NCBI GenBank assembly: GCA_947175335.1
Contig: CAMWMF010000003.1
Span: forward strand, 62,001 to 126,000
Source of the DNA: an uncultured Clostridia bacterium
Lineage (GTDB): Bacteria > Bacillota > Clostridia > Christensenellales > Pumilibacteraceae
DNA length: 64,000 nucleotides
Direction of reading: 5' to 3'
The position numbers and the translations under genes were made by a program. Positions 53,954 to 63,864 of the stretch are shown one piece after another (positions within the stretch are counted from its first letter, which is position 1; every line of letters begins with the position of its first letter). The notes under the pieces are model-generated. The model ran no database searches. It was not told the DNA's origin and worked only from the letters and a program-made list of their open reading frames with translations.

Positions 53954-55327
53954 CTATATCTTGTTTAGTTCGTTGCGTAGTACCTTTAACTGCCTATCGA
54001 TTTCCTCGCTTGCGCAACCGCCGATTGCTTTGCGGCGGGCGATTGCGTTTTTGGGCAGAACGGCTTTAAGTATTCCGTCGTCGAACAGCGGTGAAAACTT
54101 TTTGTATTCGTCAACCGTAAGGCTTTGCAAGGTCTTGCCGTTATCAATGCAGTACAGTACGATTTTTCCCGTCACTTCGTGCGCGGCGCGGAAGGGTAGA
54201 CCCTTGGCGGCAAGGTAGTCGGCGCACTCGGTCGCGCAGGAGTGTCCGCCCGCGGAAGCGGCGTTCATGTTTTGCCTGTTGAATTCCACTGCGTTCATAA
54301 ACGCCGTAAATACTTTAAGCGACAGCGACAGCGTGTTCACCGCGTCGAACAGCGGTTCTTTGTCCTCTTGCATATCCTTGTTGTAGGCGAGTGGTAAGCC
54401 TTTCATTACGGTTATCATACTCATAAGGTCGCCCACAACTCTTCCGCACTTGCCGCGAAGCAATTCGTTTACGTCGGGGTTTTTCTTTTGCGGCATAATG
54501 GACGAGCCCGTGCTGAATTCATCAGGCAAAATCAAAAAACCGAATTCTTCGCCCGACCAGTAAACGAACTCCTCGTTTATGCGCGAAAGGTGAAGCATAG
54601 CTTGCGTTGCGCACGACAGGTATTCCACCGCGAAATCGCGGTCGCTCACACCGTCCAGCGAGTTTTGCGTTACGCCGTCAAAGCCCAAAAACTTAGCGGT
54701 ATATTCGCGATCGATGGGGAAGGTGGTGGAAGCGCACGCCCCGCTGCCCAGCGGTAAAACGTTTACGCGCTTGCGGCAGTCGATAAGCCGCTGCGCGTCG
54801 CGCAAAAACATATTGGCGTAAGCAAGCAGGTAATGTCCGAGCGTGGTGGGCTGCGCCTTTTGCATATGCGTGTATGCGGGCATAGCGGTAGCTTTTTCTT
54901 TTTCCGCCTTATCCGCAAGGGCAGTGACAAGCGTTTTTAAAAGTCCTATCTGCTCGTCTATGCCGTCGCGAAGGTATAAACGTATATCGGTAGCTACTTG
55001 GTCGTTGCGGCTGCGCGCCGTATGCAGCTTTTTGCCGACGTCGCCCACGCGCGATACAAGCGTGTTTTCCACAAACGAGTGGATATCCTCCGCGCCGACC
55101 GGTTCGAGTTTTCCGTTGTCGATATCGGCAAGTATGGCTTTAAGCGCGGCGGCGAGCGTTTTTGCTTCGTCCTCAGTTATTATGCCGCATTTACCAAGCA
55201 TTGTGCAATGCGCTATCGAGCCTCGAATATCCTGACGGTACATAAGGCGGTCAAAGGGGAGCGAGTCGTTAAACTGCTCGGCTATATCGTTAAGCTCGGC
55301 GGTAAACCTGCCCGACCAAAGTTTCAT
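53954..55327 (-). CDS. argH: Argininosuccinate lyase
   Basis: 457 residues from ATG 55327 (GAGG upstream), not the further upstream ATG. Last step of arginine synthesis, splitting argininosuccinate into arginine and fumarate. The N-terminus MKLWSGRFTAELNDIAEQFN, TARSRNDQVATDIRLYLRD, YTHMQKAQPTTLGHYLLAY and the fumarase/aspartase signature GSSIMPQKKNPDVNE with the catalytic Ser are all present. 69 bp downstream of argG with no terminator between, so argG-argH is one transcript. Confidence 0.97.
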   Translation of the reverse strand: MKLWSGRFTAELNDIAEQFNDSLPFDRLMYRQDIRGSIAHCTMLGKCGIITEDEAKTLAAALKAILADIDNGKLEPVGAEDIHSFVENTLVSRVGDVGKKLHTARSRNDQVATDIRLYLRDGIDEQIGLLKTLVTALADKAEKEKATAMPAYTHMQKAQPTTLGHYLLAYANMFLRDAQRLIDCRKRVNVLPLGSGACASTTFPIDREYTAKFLGFDGVTQNSLDGVSDRDFAVEYLSCATQAMLHLSRINEEFVYWSGEEFGFLILPDEFSTGSSIMPQKKNPDVNELLRGKCGRVVGDLMSMITVMKGLPLAYNKDMQEDKEPLFDAVNTLSLSLKVFTAFMNAVEFNRQNMNAASAGGHSCATECADYLAAKGLPFRAAHEVTGKIVLYCIDNGKTLQSLTVDEYKKFSPLFDDGILKAVLPKNAIARRKAIGGCASEEIDRQLKVLRNELNKI

Positions 55328-55396
55328 AGTTACCTCGTAAAAAAGTGTTATGTCGAAAAGTGCGGACGTCAATCCGCACTTTTATGTTAATTCAGA

Positions 55397-56617
55397 CTAT
55401 TTCTTGTTGTTTTTGTTGTTCTTTTCCAGCATTTTGGCGCGAACCTTGAGGGGCAAGCCGAACAGGTTGATAAAGCCCGCCGAATCCTTTTGGTCGTAAA
55501 CGTCATCCTCGCCGAAGGTGGCAATATCCTCGTCGTATAGCGAGTAGGGGGAGGTCATGCCGGCGGGCGTGATTTTGCCCTTGAACAGTTTAAGCTTGGT
55601 CGTGCCGGTAACGTACTCCTGCGTTTGGTCGACGAAAGCGGACAAAGCTTCGCGGAGCGGAGTGTACCACTTGCCGTCGTATACGAGCTCGGCAAACTTG
55701 ATAGCTATATGCTCTTTAAAGTGCGCGGTATCGCGGTCGAGGGTGATTTCCTCCAAATTCTTGTGCGCCGCGTAAAGTATGGAGCCTGCGGGGTTTTCGT
55801 AAACGCCGCGCGACTTCATGCCGACAAGGCGGTTTTCCACCATGTCGTCTACGCCCACGCCGTGCTTGGAGCCGATTTCGTTAAGCGTTTCGATAAGCGC
55901 GACGGGCGAAAGCTTTTTGCCGTTTACGGCGGTGGGGATACCCTTTACCCAGTCGATAGTTACGTATTCGGCGGTGTCGGGCGTGTCCTTAATGGGCTTG
56001 CTTATAAGCAGCATTTCGTCCTTAGGCTCGTTGGCGGGGTCCTCGAGGTCGCTGCCTTCGTGCGAAAGGTGCCAAAGGTTGCGGTCCATGGAATAGTTGT
56101 GCTCTTTGGTTACGGGCACGTCCAGTCCGTGCGCGGTAGCGTAGTCTATTTCGTCGTCGCGCGATTTGAGGTCCCAAATACGCCACGGCGCGATAATCTT
56201 CATATCGGGTGCGAGCGCCTTGATAGACAGCTCGAAGCGAACCTGGTCGTTGCCTTTGCCGGTGCAGCCGTGGCAGATAGCGTCGGCTTTTTCCTTTTTG
56301 GCGATTTCCACCAAGCGTTTGGCGATTACGGGACGGGCGAACGACGTGCCCAAAAGGTACTTGCCCTCGTACACCGCGCCCGCCTTGATGGTGGGGAATA
56401 TGCAGTCGGTTACAAACTCGTCTTTAAGGTCCTCTATGTAGAGTTTTTCCGCTCCGCTCTTTTTGGCTTTTTCGTGAAGCGGGGCAAGCTCTTCGCCCTG
56501 ACCGACGTCGGCGGCGACGGCTATAACGTCGCAGTCGTAGTTTTCCTTTAACCAAGGAATGATGATGGTGGTATCGAGACCGCCCGAATACGCAAGAACA
56601 ACGCGCATTTTTGCCAT
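55397..56617 (-). CDS. argG: Argininosuccinate synthase
   Basis: 406 residues from ATG 56617 (GGAG upstream); longer frames upstream lack a ribosome site. Joins citrulline and aspartate with ATP. The N-type PP-loop [52 protein letters not shown] and AYDIATFG-like C-terminal motifs are typical. Begins the argGH operon. No ARG-box palindrome could be identified with confidence. Confidence 0.97.
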   Translation of the reverse strand: MAKMRVVLAYSGGLDTTIIIPWLKENYDCDVIAVAADVGQGEELAPLHEKAKKSGAEKLYIEDLKDEFVTDCIFPTIKAGAVYEGKYLLGTSFARPVIAKRLVEIAKKEKADAICHGCTGKGNDQVRFELSIKALAPDMKIIAPWRIWDLKSRDDEIDYATAHGLDVPVTKEHNYSMDRNLWHLSHEGSDLEDPANEPKDEMLLISKPIKDTPDTAEYVTIDWVKGIPTAVNGKKLSPVALIETLNEIGSKHGVGVDDMVENRLVGMKSRGVYENPAGSILYAAHKNLEEITLDRDTAHFKEHIAIKFAELVYDGKWYTPLREALSAFVDQTQEYVTGTTKLKLFKGKITPAGMTSPYSLYDEDIATFGEDDVYDQKDSAGFINLFGLPLKVRAKMLEKNNKNNKK

Positions 56618-56656
56618 AAGTATGTACTCCTTAACGTAAAAAATATTAACATACGT

Positions 56657-56685
56657 ATTGTATAATAATTTGTAACAAAAAGCAA
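56657..56685 (-). promoter_or_regulatory. Promoter of argGH
   Basis: Minus strand: TTGCTT, 17-bp spacer, TACAAT, about 40 bp before the ATG. The rest of the argG-lipoprotein intergenic region (56686-56834) shows nothing else I can identify. Confidence 0.6.
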
Positions 56686-56834
56686 ACGAATTCGCGCAAC
56701 AATCTAAGCCCAAGCAAAATTTTACAGAAAAAGCTTTTATATAATATGGGTATATTGTTCATATAAAAGTCAGGAAGTAAGTTTGTTTTGCTACTTCTTT
56801 CCAAAAAGAAGTAGGAATTTATATTATTTAATGT

Positions 56835-56863
56835 TTGACAAAGTGCCCTAAAAGTGGTATTAT
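56835..56863 (+). promoter_or_regulatory. Sigma-A promoter of the first large lipoprotein
   Basis: TTGACA, 17-bp spacer, TATTAT, about 97 bp before the ATG at 56960. Confidence 0.8.
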
Positions 56864-56959
56864 AAATCAATATTACAACTTTTGTGCGGCAACGGCGCCG
56901 TCAACGGTTCGTTTTGGCGTACAAAAAAATCTGTTGTAATATGCGAAAAGGTTATATTT

Positions 56960-59900
56960 ATGAAATTACGTAAGCCTATCCTTGTAACGATAATATTAGC
57001 GCTGGTCGCGGCTATGATGATGTTTGCCGTGGCTTGCGGCGGCGATGACGCTGCCAAAACATATACGATGAGGTTTGAAACGTACGGCGGTACGGAAATC
57101 GAACCTATAACCGCGGTCGGCGGCAGCATGATTTTTGCGCCGAACGACCCCGAAAAGGCAGGCAGCACGTTTGCGGGCTGGTATACCGATTCCAACTTCG
57201 GCGGCGAAGCGGTAACAATTCCCAATATAATGCCCAATAATAACGTTACGTATTACGCCAAGTTCGACGTGCCCAAAACCGAGTACACCGTTATTTACGA
57301 ATACAACAAGGGTAAAGTCCCGCACGCAAAGGATATACCCAACGTCACTGTACAAGCGGGCGAGAGCGTTACTGTTGCCGACGGCAACGATTACGGCGCG
57401 GTAGGCTATATGTTTATGGGCTGGTCGATTTACCCCAACGGACTTGTTACCGACGTAAAGCAGGACGGACAGTACAACGCGGGCGACAAGATTACGCTTA
57501 CCGACAAAAACGTTAAGCTTTACGCGCAGTGGGCGGTGGAATATACCGACGCGCGCAAGGAAAACGGCGATAAGGTCTACGTATACGAGCCGCTTATCGG
57601 CAAGGGCAAGGGCGCGGCAAAGCTTATTCGCGCCGACGAAACAAAGCAAGACCTTGACGGCTTTGTAAGGGCCGGTACCGAAACCATATCGGGCAGCAAC
57701 GAATTTACGTTCTATGCCGACGAGTTTGACGACGGCGAATTCAGCGGCAGGCTTAACGCCGATCGCACGTACGCCACGGCGGACGGTAACCAAGGTCAGT
57801 ACGTTATGTACGACTATACGTTCGATTTGATATATGCCGATTACACTTTGGCGCTGGACGGCTTCGGCTATGCGGTAATGACACAGGTTGTCGGCGACCA
57901 AATCAGCGTTTTTGCCAGCGGCGATTACGAGTACGACTCCGAGCAAGACGACTACATATTCAAATACAATGAACCCAAGGACGATGACGACGCAAAACCC
58001 AAAACGTCGTACTTTAAAGTCTCACGGCAAAGTGTGGAAATCGACGGTAAGCAAACCGATTTCGACGGCATGTTTGTCAGAATCGGAAACGAGAGCGGCA
58101 CATTTGCCAACGTAACATATTTCAGCGACGATGCGGAGTTGAGCATGTTAATGCTTGACGGTTACGGCAATGCAATGCTCAACGTCTACGACGGTAATAC
58201 CGTTATTAAGGAAATACAAGGCGTATATTACGGCACGGACAATTACACGGACGTAACCGGCGAGTGGCAGTTTGAACCGGTAGCCGCGGTAAACGACGGC
58301 TTTGATTTCAAATTCACTTTGGCTACCGTGCCGGTAAATACAGGTGCTAACACCGTATATTATTCGGTATTCTATGAGTGCGACGAAACCGTCGTAGGCA
58401 AGTATACCGCGGAGGATGCGGCCGACAAGAGTACCTTGTACTTGGATGGATACGGCGAGGGTGAGTATATATCCAACGGCGTTCTTTACGTCGGTATTGT
58501 CGATGTAAAAGAAAACGGCATAGTCGAGTTTACCGAATGCAAACAGGGTGCAAACGGACAGTGGGTGAAAACCGACAACATAATGGTATTTGTAATAACC
58601 GCCGACAAAAAATTCTCTGTCAGTAAGGACGGTTTTATAGTTGTAAATCACGTGCTTACCGATTATAACGGCAAGTCGACGGTGGTGGAAATTCCCGATA
58701 CCGTTACAGCGATAGCCGACGGCGCACTTAACAATACGAACACAGGCGTATCGCTCGTTTCCGTTACCGTTCCCGCAAGCGTGACCACGATAGGCGCGTG
58801 CGCCTTTGAAAACACCACCACGCTTCGCCGCGCGATATTCCTTTCTACTACGCCGGTCGCATTGGACCTTTCCAACGAAAACGACCCCTTCCGCTGGCCG
58901 GCGGGTGACTTTTTGATAGTCGTGCCTCAGGACGACGGTGTAATCGCAGCGTACAAGACGGCTTGGGAAAAATATGCTGACAAGATAGTCGGCGCCGTCG
59001 ACGCAGCCAAATTGCCTCAATTCGAGGTGAACAGCGACGGCGTGCTTATTCGCTACAACAAGCCCGAGGACTTGGAGGAAGGCACACTGCTGGATTTGAT
59101 CCTTCCCGACGAGGTAACGGCGATAGGCGCAAATGTGTTTAGCGGTGTTACCGGCATAAGAAGCGTAAACCTTAACAATGTAACAAAGGTGGGCGACTAC
59201 GCATTCTACGCTTGTGCCGATCTTGAAAAGGTTATATTTGCCAAGTACGACGATGATGGCAACTTGGTAACAGGCGTTGAGGAATTGGGTATTATGGCGT
59301 TTGCCGCCTGCGACAAGCTTAACAACAGCGGCACGGAAAACGTGTTGGAGCTTCCCGCTATCAAGAAGATAGGCGAAAGTGCATTCAGCGGTTGCGCAAA
59401 ACTCAGGCTCGTGCAGCTTGGCGAGGATATAGCCGAGATAGGCGACTTTGCATTCTATCAATGCAATATTTTCGAGGACGATCCCGCGCTTGTGGTAGAG
59501 CTTATGGGCGAAAATGTGCCGACTATGGGCAACAAGGTTACGCTCGGCAATATCGCGTTCAGGTTCAAAGTGCAAAGTATCGAGGTTGCGCTTAACTGCT
59601 ACAAGGCCGAAACTTGGAGCGCATACGTAAGACATTTGTACAAAGAGTCCGGCGAGGAAAAGGGCATGTACATAAGCGGCGACAACACGCTGGAATTGGA
59701 CGGCAGGGCAATATATCAAGGCTCGTATGTGTGGATGTACGCGATTGACGGCGAAAAAATCACATTCTACGAATACGATTCGTCCAGCGATTCTAAGACG
59801 CATTACGCCGCTATCGAGGGCAAGTACAAGGACGGCGTAATCAAGATAGCGATAGGCAGCACGGTGCATTACTTCAAGCGCATACAGGCGACTATGGAAT

Positions 59901-60415
59901 ATAAGTCCAACGACGGCAATTATACGCTCGTATGTAATCCGATGGATTTGTTGCCCGAAAATTATGAGAACAATACAGGCTATGCCGACGTCAAGTTTAA
60001 CGGCAAAGACGTAAAGCTGTATATAAACGGCTACAACACAAAAGTCATTTACAAGTTCGAGGAAAACGGCAAGCTGTACGATATCTACATTTCGTTCGAC
60101 GGCGAAGCGTTGAATATTACCAGAAAGCTTTCGCCCATTAAGTACGAGGATATTACGGCGCCCGACGGCAGCAAAATCACAATTCTCATTCAAAACGGTT
60201 ATGCCTATATTTTGAAAGCCGAGTTTGAGTTTGTTGTTGACGAAGCGACGGGTCGTAAACTCTACTGGACGGAAGCGAGCGGTATGGGTGTAGTAGCCCA
60301 GCAAAAGGACAATGTGTTCACGTTCTCGTTCCGTTATCTCAACGACACGTATAACTTTACCGTAACGGTGTCTGTCGACTATAAAACATTTACTTACATG
60401 CCCACTAAGGCATAG
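56960..60415 (+). CDS. Large InlB-repeat/BspA-LRR surface lipoprotein
   Basis: 1,151 residues from ATG 56960 (AAAGG upstream), where the signal peptide begins; the frame is open further up but without a ribosome site. Lipobox VAC at about residue 25. Residues about 35-195 hold two InlB-type repeats (YTMRFETYGGTEIEPI, STFAGWYTD, NNNVTYYAKF; then YMFMGWSIYPNG, VKLYAQW). The middle has small beta domains (YVMYDYTFDLIYADYTLALD). Residues about 565-870 carry BspA-type LRRs (TVVEIPDTVTAIADGALNNT, SVTVPASVTTIGACAFEN, IKKIGESAFSGCAKLRLVQL). Surface-anchored, probably binding protein or polysaccharide. Related in style to the next gene. Confidence 0.9.
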   Translation: MKLRKPILVTIILALVAAMMMFAVACGGDDAAKTYTMRFETYGGTEIEPITAVGGSMIFAPNDPEKAGSTFAGWYTDSNFGGEAVTIPNIMPNNNVTYYAKFDVPKTEYTVIYEYNKGKVPHAKDIPNVTVQAGESVTVADGNDYGAVGYMFMGWSIYPNGLVTDVKQDGQYNAGDKITLTDKNVKLYAQWAVEYTDARKENGDKVYVYEPLIGKGKGAAKLIRADETKQDLDGFVRAGTETISGSNEFTFYADEFDDGEFSGRLNADRTYATADGNQGQYVMYDYTFDLIYADYTLALDGFGYAVMTQVVGDQISVFASGDYEYDSEQDDYIFKYNEPKDDDDAKPKTSYFKVSRQSVEIDGKQTDFDGMFVRIGNESGTFANVTYFSDDAELSMLMLDGYGNAMLNVYDGNTVIKEIQGVYYGTDNYTDVTGEWQFEPVAAVNDGFDFKFTLATVPVNTGANTVYYSVFYECDETVVGKYTAEDAADKSTLYLDGYGEGEYISNGVLYVGIVDVKENGIVEFTECKQGANGQWVKTDNIMVFVITADKKFSVSKDGFIVVNHVLTDYNGKSTVVEIPDTVTAIADGALNNTNTGVSLVSVTVPASVTTIGACAFENTTTLRRAIFLSTTPVALDLSNENDPFRWPAGDFLIVVPQDDGVIAAYKTAWEKYADKIVGAVDAAKLPQFEVNSDGVLIRYNKPEDLEEGTLLDLILPDEVTAIGANVFSGVTGIRSVNLNNVTKVGDYAFYACADLEKVIFAKYDDDGNLVTGVEELGIMAFAACDKLNNSGTENVLELPAIKKIGESAFSGCAKLRLVQLGEDIAEIGDFAFYQCNIFEDDPALVVELMGENVPTMGNKVTLGNIAFRFKVQSIEVALNCYKAETWSAYVRHLYKESGEEKGMYISGDNTLELDGRAIYQGSYVWMYAIDGEKITFYEYDSSSDSKTHYAAIEGKYKDGVIKIAIGSTVHYFKRIQATMEYKSNDGNYTLVCNPMDLLPENYENNTGYADVKFNGKDVKLYINGYNTKVIYKFEENGKLYDIYISFDGEALNITRKLSPIKYEDITAPDGSKITILIQNGYAYILKAEFEFVVDEATGRKLYWTEASGMGVVAQQKDNVFTFSFRYLNDTYNFTVTVSVDYKTFTYMPTKA

Positions 60416-60524
60416 CTACTTATAAGTCATCTTTTTGGGAGATGGACGCGCAAGGGCGGGTGTGGTTCTTACCCACTCAAACCGCGTAAATGTTCGCACC
60501 GAAATGCGCACATCAACAACCGAC

Positions 60525-60550
60525 AATTCCGAATTCATAATTCCGAATTA
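60525..60550. repeat. Dispersed palindromic repeat, copy 5 (short, inverted)
   Basis: AATTCCGAATTCATAATTCC then GAATTA, between the two large lipoprotein genes. The rest of this 210-bp gap holds only a small CGCAC..GTGCG hairpin. Confidence 0.75.
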
Positions 60551-60625
60551 AACTAAATACCGTTATCAATTTTTCGCACAAGGAAGTGCGTAAGGGTTTA
60601 ATATTACCTTAAAGGAGAAGACACT

Positions 60626-63600
60626 ATGGCAAAAAGATTGTTAAAAACCATGCTACTGCCGCTGACCGTAATGGCTACGGCGTTTGCGTTTATCGCGTGC
60701 GACGGAAGCAATCCGCCCGACGTAAAGTATAAGGTTACGTACGAAATCGGCGCTAACGCGGACGGCACAGCTCCGACCGAAACGGACAAGGCGTTCGGCG
60801 AAAAGTTTATAATCAAATCCGCCGACGGCATTACGTGCGACGGCGCTACGTTTACCGGCTGGAGCGACGGCAACATTACGTATCAAGCGGGTGCCGAATA
60901 CACCATGCCGTCCAAGGCGGTTACGTTTACCGCGCAGTGGCAGCCTAACGGTACGGTTGCACCGACTACGTATAACGTAACGTACAAGTACGGCGTGGCA
61001 GGCGAGGACGTCGTTAAAAACAACCAGACCGCCGAAAACTATGCTGTGGAAGCGCCCACGAAATACAGATACACCGGTAACGACGAATATTTAAAGATAT
61101 TCGCAGGTTGGAAGGTGGAAGGCGACGATACCGTGTATCTGCCTAATTCTAAACTCACGCTTACGGGCGACACCGTGTTTACCGCGCAGTGGATTGATTA
61201 CGATGACGACAACGAATGGCGTGATACAACGTACGAACTGCAACTTAAATTGTTGACAGACAAAGTCGGCGCGTTGATTTTATATCTTGGTGGCGACGAA
61301 GAAAATCCCAACCTTTCATGGACTTACTTTACGTATACCGTAAGCGGCACCGCCATTACGGTAACGCCTGTTGCCGGCAATCCCGCTACCGGCACGTTAG
61401 AGGACGGCGAGCTTACCATAAGAGTTACCGTCGGCATGGCTACGTATGAATTCAAGTCGGAGCAGGCCCTGCCCGAGTTTACGTTCGGGCTCAACGGCGG
61501 CACGGGCACCGTTCCTACGCTCACCGTTACAGAGGAAATGTACGACGAAAGTGAAAATTGCTACGTCGTTACTATGCCGGAAAACACTATAACCCCGCCC
61601 GCAGGCAAGCAGTTCAAGGAATGGCTTGTTACCGCGTCGAGCGGCGGCGAAAGACGTGTTGCGGCAGGCGACAGCTATAGTGCTGCTGCCGGTAATACGT
61701 ATACCGTTACACCTGTGTGGAAGAACGTCAGAGTTCCTCTTCCCGAAGGCACTGTATTTTACGGCGACTGCACATTGCCGGTAGATAGAACAGGCAAGGG
61801 TGGCGAAACGGTGATATCTGTCATTATAGATAACTCTGACGCGCAAAATATAAAGGTGTATTACAAGCTTGTCGGCGATGATACTTACCAAACTTCAACA
61901 AAGGGATCAAATGCATATGAAAGCTACAAGCCCGATGTATACGGTCCTGACGCGCTGTATTACGGCGAATATTTTATTGGCTCGGTTACATATATCATGT
62001 TAGTCAAGTCCGATTTTACTGCGTTGTATTTGTGCGATAACGATGACAATCTTTTGGATGATGGCGAGTTCACCACAACCCCCGCACCTTGCACCGTAAC
62101 GTACAATAAGCCCGACGACGCAACCGGAACTATGGATGCCGTAACTGCGGATGTTGGTGATTACACACTTGCAGATTGCACTTATACCAAGGCGGGTTGG
62201 ACCTTCCTCGGTTGGAAGGACGAGTCGCTCGGATTTTATGACGACCCTGTTGTGACTGCCGCAGGGGAAGAAGTATCTCTTTATAAAAATAAAAGCTATA
62301 TCGCAGTATTTGCCAAAATTTATACCAACGCAAATGACAGCACCGTTACAATAGCATTGCGCGACGACGAATATGTGTTGTGGAATGCGAACGGCGAAAT
62401 GGTGTATGCTGCTTGGACAACAGTTTCCGAAAATATGATAATGGTAACAAACGGCATGGCTTATACCGCATATATCAATATAAACGGCAATACTTACACC
62501 GCGCTTGACGAGCTTGTTACTTACACGTTCACAACAGCGGACGGCAACACAACGCTTACGTTTGACGGATTGGGCAAAGCAATGCTCGGTACGCATGAGG
62601 GCACTTACGAAAAAATAACGGAATCCCACGGCATGTTTGGGGATGTTTTGATTGGCGTTAAGCTTACGTTTGGCAGCAATTTGTATGAATGCGAGTTTGT
62701 ATTTGACACTGATGAAAATCCGTATATCAATGCTACCATCACCGTCGGCGGTGTAGATTACGTATTTAACCCCTACACCGAGTATACGGTTACGTTCGAA
62801 GTAGGCGACGGCGCGACCGGCACTGCTCCCGCGCAAAAGACTGTCGAAGTGATTGGCGGCGGTGAAGGAAAGGTCACGTTGCCTGATGCCGAGCAAGATA
62901 TGCAAAAGACAGGCTACGGCTTTATGGGATGGCAAATCAAAAACGGCGACGGCGACCTTTACTACGCCAATGAAAAATGCACTATAACCGGCAATACCAC
63001 GTTCGTCGCAGTTTGGGGCGAAATCAAAACCTATAACGTAACCTACGAAATAGGCGAAGACGTAACGGGTACTGTTCCCACCGCTACTACGGTTGACACT
63101 GAGGCAGGAATGACGACGGCTGCCGTAGAACTTAATAACGGCGCGGGTCTTACCAAGGAAGGTTATAAATTTGAGGGCTGGAAGAAAAAGAACAGCGACG
63201 GTACGCTTAGCGACACTGTTTATAAAGGCTATGCCCCCGTTTCCGCCGATACAACGTTTGTTGCGTACTTTGAAGAGATTAGTGCATCCACCGATAAACT
63301 TGCAAACTATTTAGGTGGTTCAGGTCAAGCTAATGCTGTAAAATACGGATATACAGATAAACCGCTCAATTCCGATGAAACGGTCAATACAAATGTTACA
63401 TTCGATTTGCCGAATAGCACAGGAGCGGCGCGAAATTATTATAGATTGGAAGTATATTGGCTTGGCGGTAATGCTTATTTTGCGTTAGTTTACGGTACGG
63501 CTTCTAGTAATAGTTTAAAATCAAACATATTAGATTCAAACGGCAATAAACAAGCGGAAGCTGATAATCCGGATAATGAAACAGGATATTACACAGCTAC

Positions 63601-63733
63601 TACTACAAATCAAGCGAAAGTATCGGTTACGTTTAGTTTCGATGTAAATGCTAACAACTTGAGAACTGTTACCATTACTGTTACTGTTGGAGGACAAGAA
63701 GAGACCGTCACTTGGACGGAAATAACCGACTAA
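60626..63733 (+). CDS. Large multi-InlB-repeat surface lipoprotein
   Basis: 1,035 residues; AAAGGAG site. Signal peptide MAKRLLKTMLLPLTVMATAF with lipobox IAC (Cys about residue 25). At least six InlB/Listeria-Bacteroides-type beta repeats: YKVTYEIGANADGTAPTETD ending AVTFTAQW; YNVTYKYGVAGEDVV ending [87 protein letters not shown] ending TTFVAYF. The C-terminal 140 residues form a separate beta-rich domain, AT-richer than the rest. Surface-exposed; ligand unknown. Confidence 0.9.
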   Translation: MAKRLLKTMLLPLTVMATAFAFIACDGSNPPDVKYKVTYEIGANADGTAPTETDKAFGEKFIIKSADGITCDGATFTGWSDGNITYQAGAEYTMPSKAVTFTAQWQPNGTVAPTTYNVTYKYGVAGEDVVKNNQTAENYAVEAPTKYRYTGNDEYLKIFAGWKVEGDDTVYLPNSKLTLTGDTVFTAQWIDYDDDNEWRDTTYELQLKLLTDKVGALILYLGGDEENPNLSWTYFTYTVSGTAITVTPVAGNPATGTLEDGELTIRVTVGMATYEFKSEQALPEFTFGLNGGTGTVPTLTVTEEMYDESENCYVVTMPENTITPPAGKQFKEWLVTASSGGERRVAAGDSYSAAAGNTYTVTPVWKNVRVPLPEGTVFYGDCTLPVDRTGKGGETVISVIIDNSDAQNIKVYYKLVGDDTYQTSTKGSNAYESYKPDVYGPDALYYGEYFIGSVTYIMLVKSDFTALYLCDNDDNLLDDGEFTTTPAPCTVTYNKPDDATGTMDAVTADVGDYTLADCTYTKAGWTFLGWKDESLGFYDDPVVTAAGEEVSLYKNKSYIAVFAKIYTNANDSTVTIALRDDEYVLWNANGEMVYAAWTTVSENMIMVTNGMAYTAYININGNTYTALDELVTYTFTTADGNTTLTFDGLGKAMLGTHEGTYEKITESHGMFGDVLIGVKLTFGSNLYECEFVFDTDENPYINATITVGGVDYVFNPYTEYTVTFEVGDGATGTAPAQKTVEVIGGGEGKVTLPDAEQDMQKTGYGFMGWQIKNGDGDLYYANEKCTITGNTTFVAVWGEIKTYNVTYEIGEDVTGTVPTATTVDTEAGMTTAAVELNNGAGLTKEGYKFEGWKKKNSDGTLSDTVYKGYAPVSADTTFVAYFEEISASTDKLANYLGGSGQANAVKYGYTDKPLNSDETVNTNVTFDLPNSTGAARNYYRLEVYWLGGNAYFALVYGTASSNSLKSNILDSNGNKQAEADNPDNETGYYTATTTNQAKVSVTFSFDVNANNLRTVTITVTVGGQEETVTWTEITD

Positions 63734-63757
63734 CACGCAACTAATCCAAAACAAATC

Positions 63758-63796
63758 AATCCCTTGCATGTGTCAAGCACAAGCAGGGGATTTTTT
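63758..63796 (+). terminator. Terminator after the second large lipoprotein
   Basis: Stem ATCCCTTGC / GCAGGGGAT (one G-U pair) with a 15-nt loop, then T6. Confidence 0.8.
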
Positions 63797-63798
63797 GT

Positions 63799-63828
63799 TT
63801 GACATGGAATAATGCTAAATGGTATACT
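63799..63828 (+). promoter_or_regulatory. Promoter of the last, truncated gene
   Basis: TTGACA, 18-bp spacer, TATACT, overlapping the terminator T tract by two bases. Confidence 0.75.
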
Positions 63829-63864
63829 TATACCACGATAATTGTTTTGCAGGAGTGAAACAAT

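Noticed and set aside
58148..60304. A 718-residue minus-strand open frame inside the first large lipoprotein gene
   Set aside because: Antisense shadow; its sequence shows no domain and the plus-strand product has a signal peptide, lipobox and repeats.
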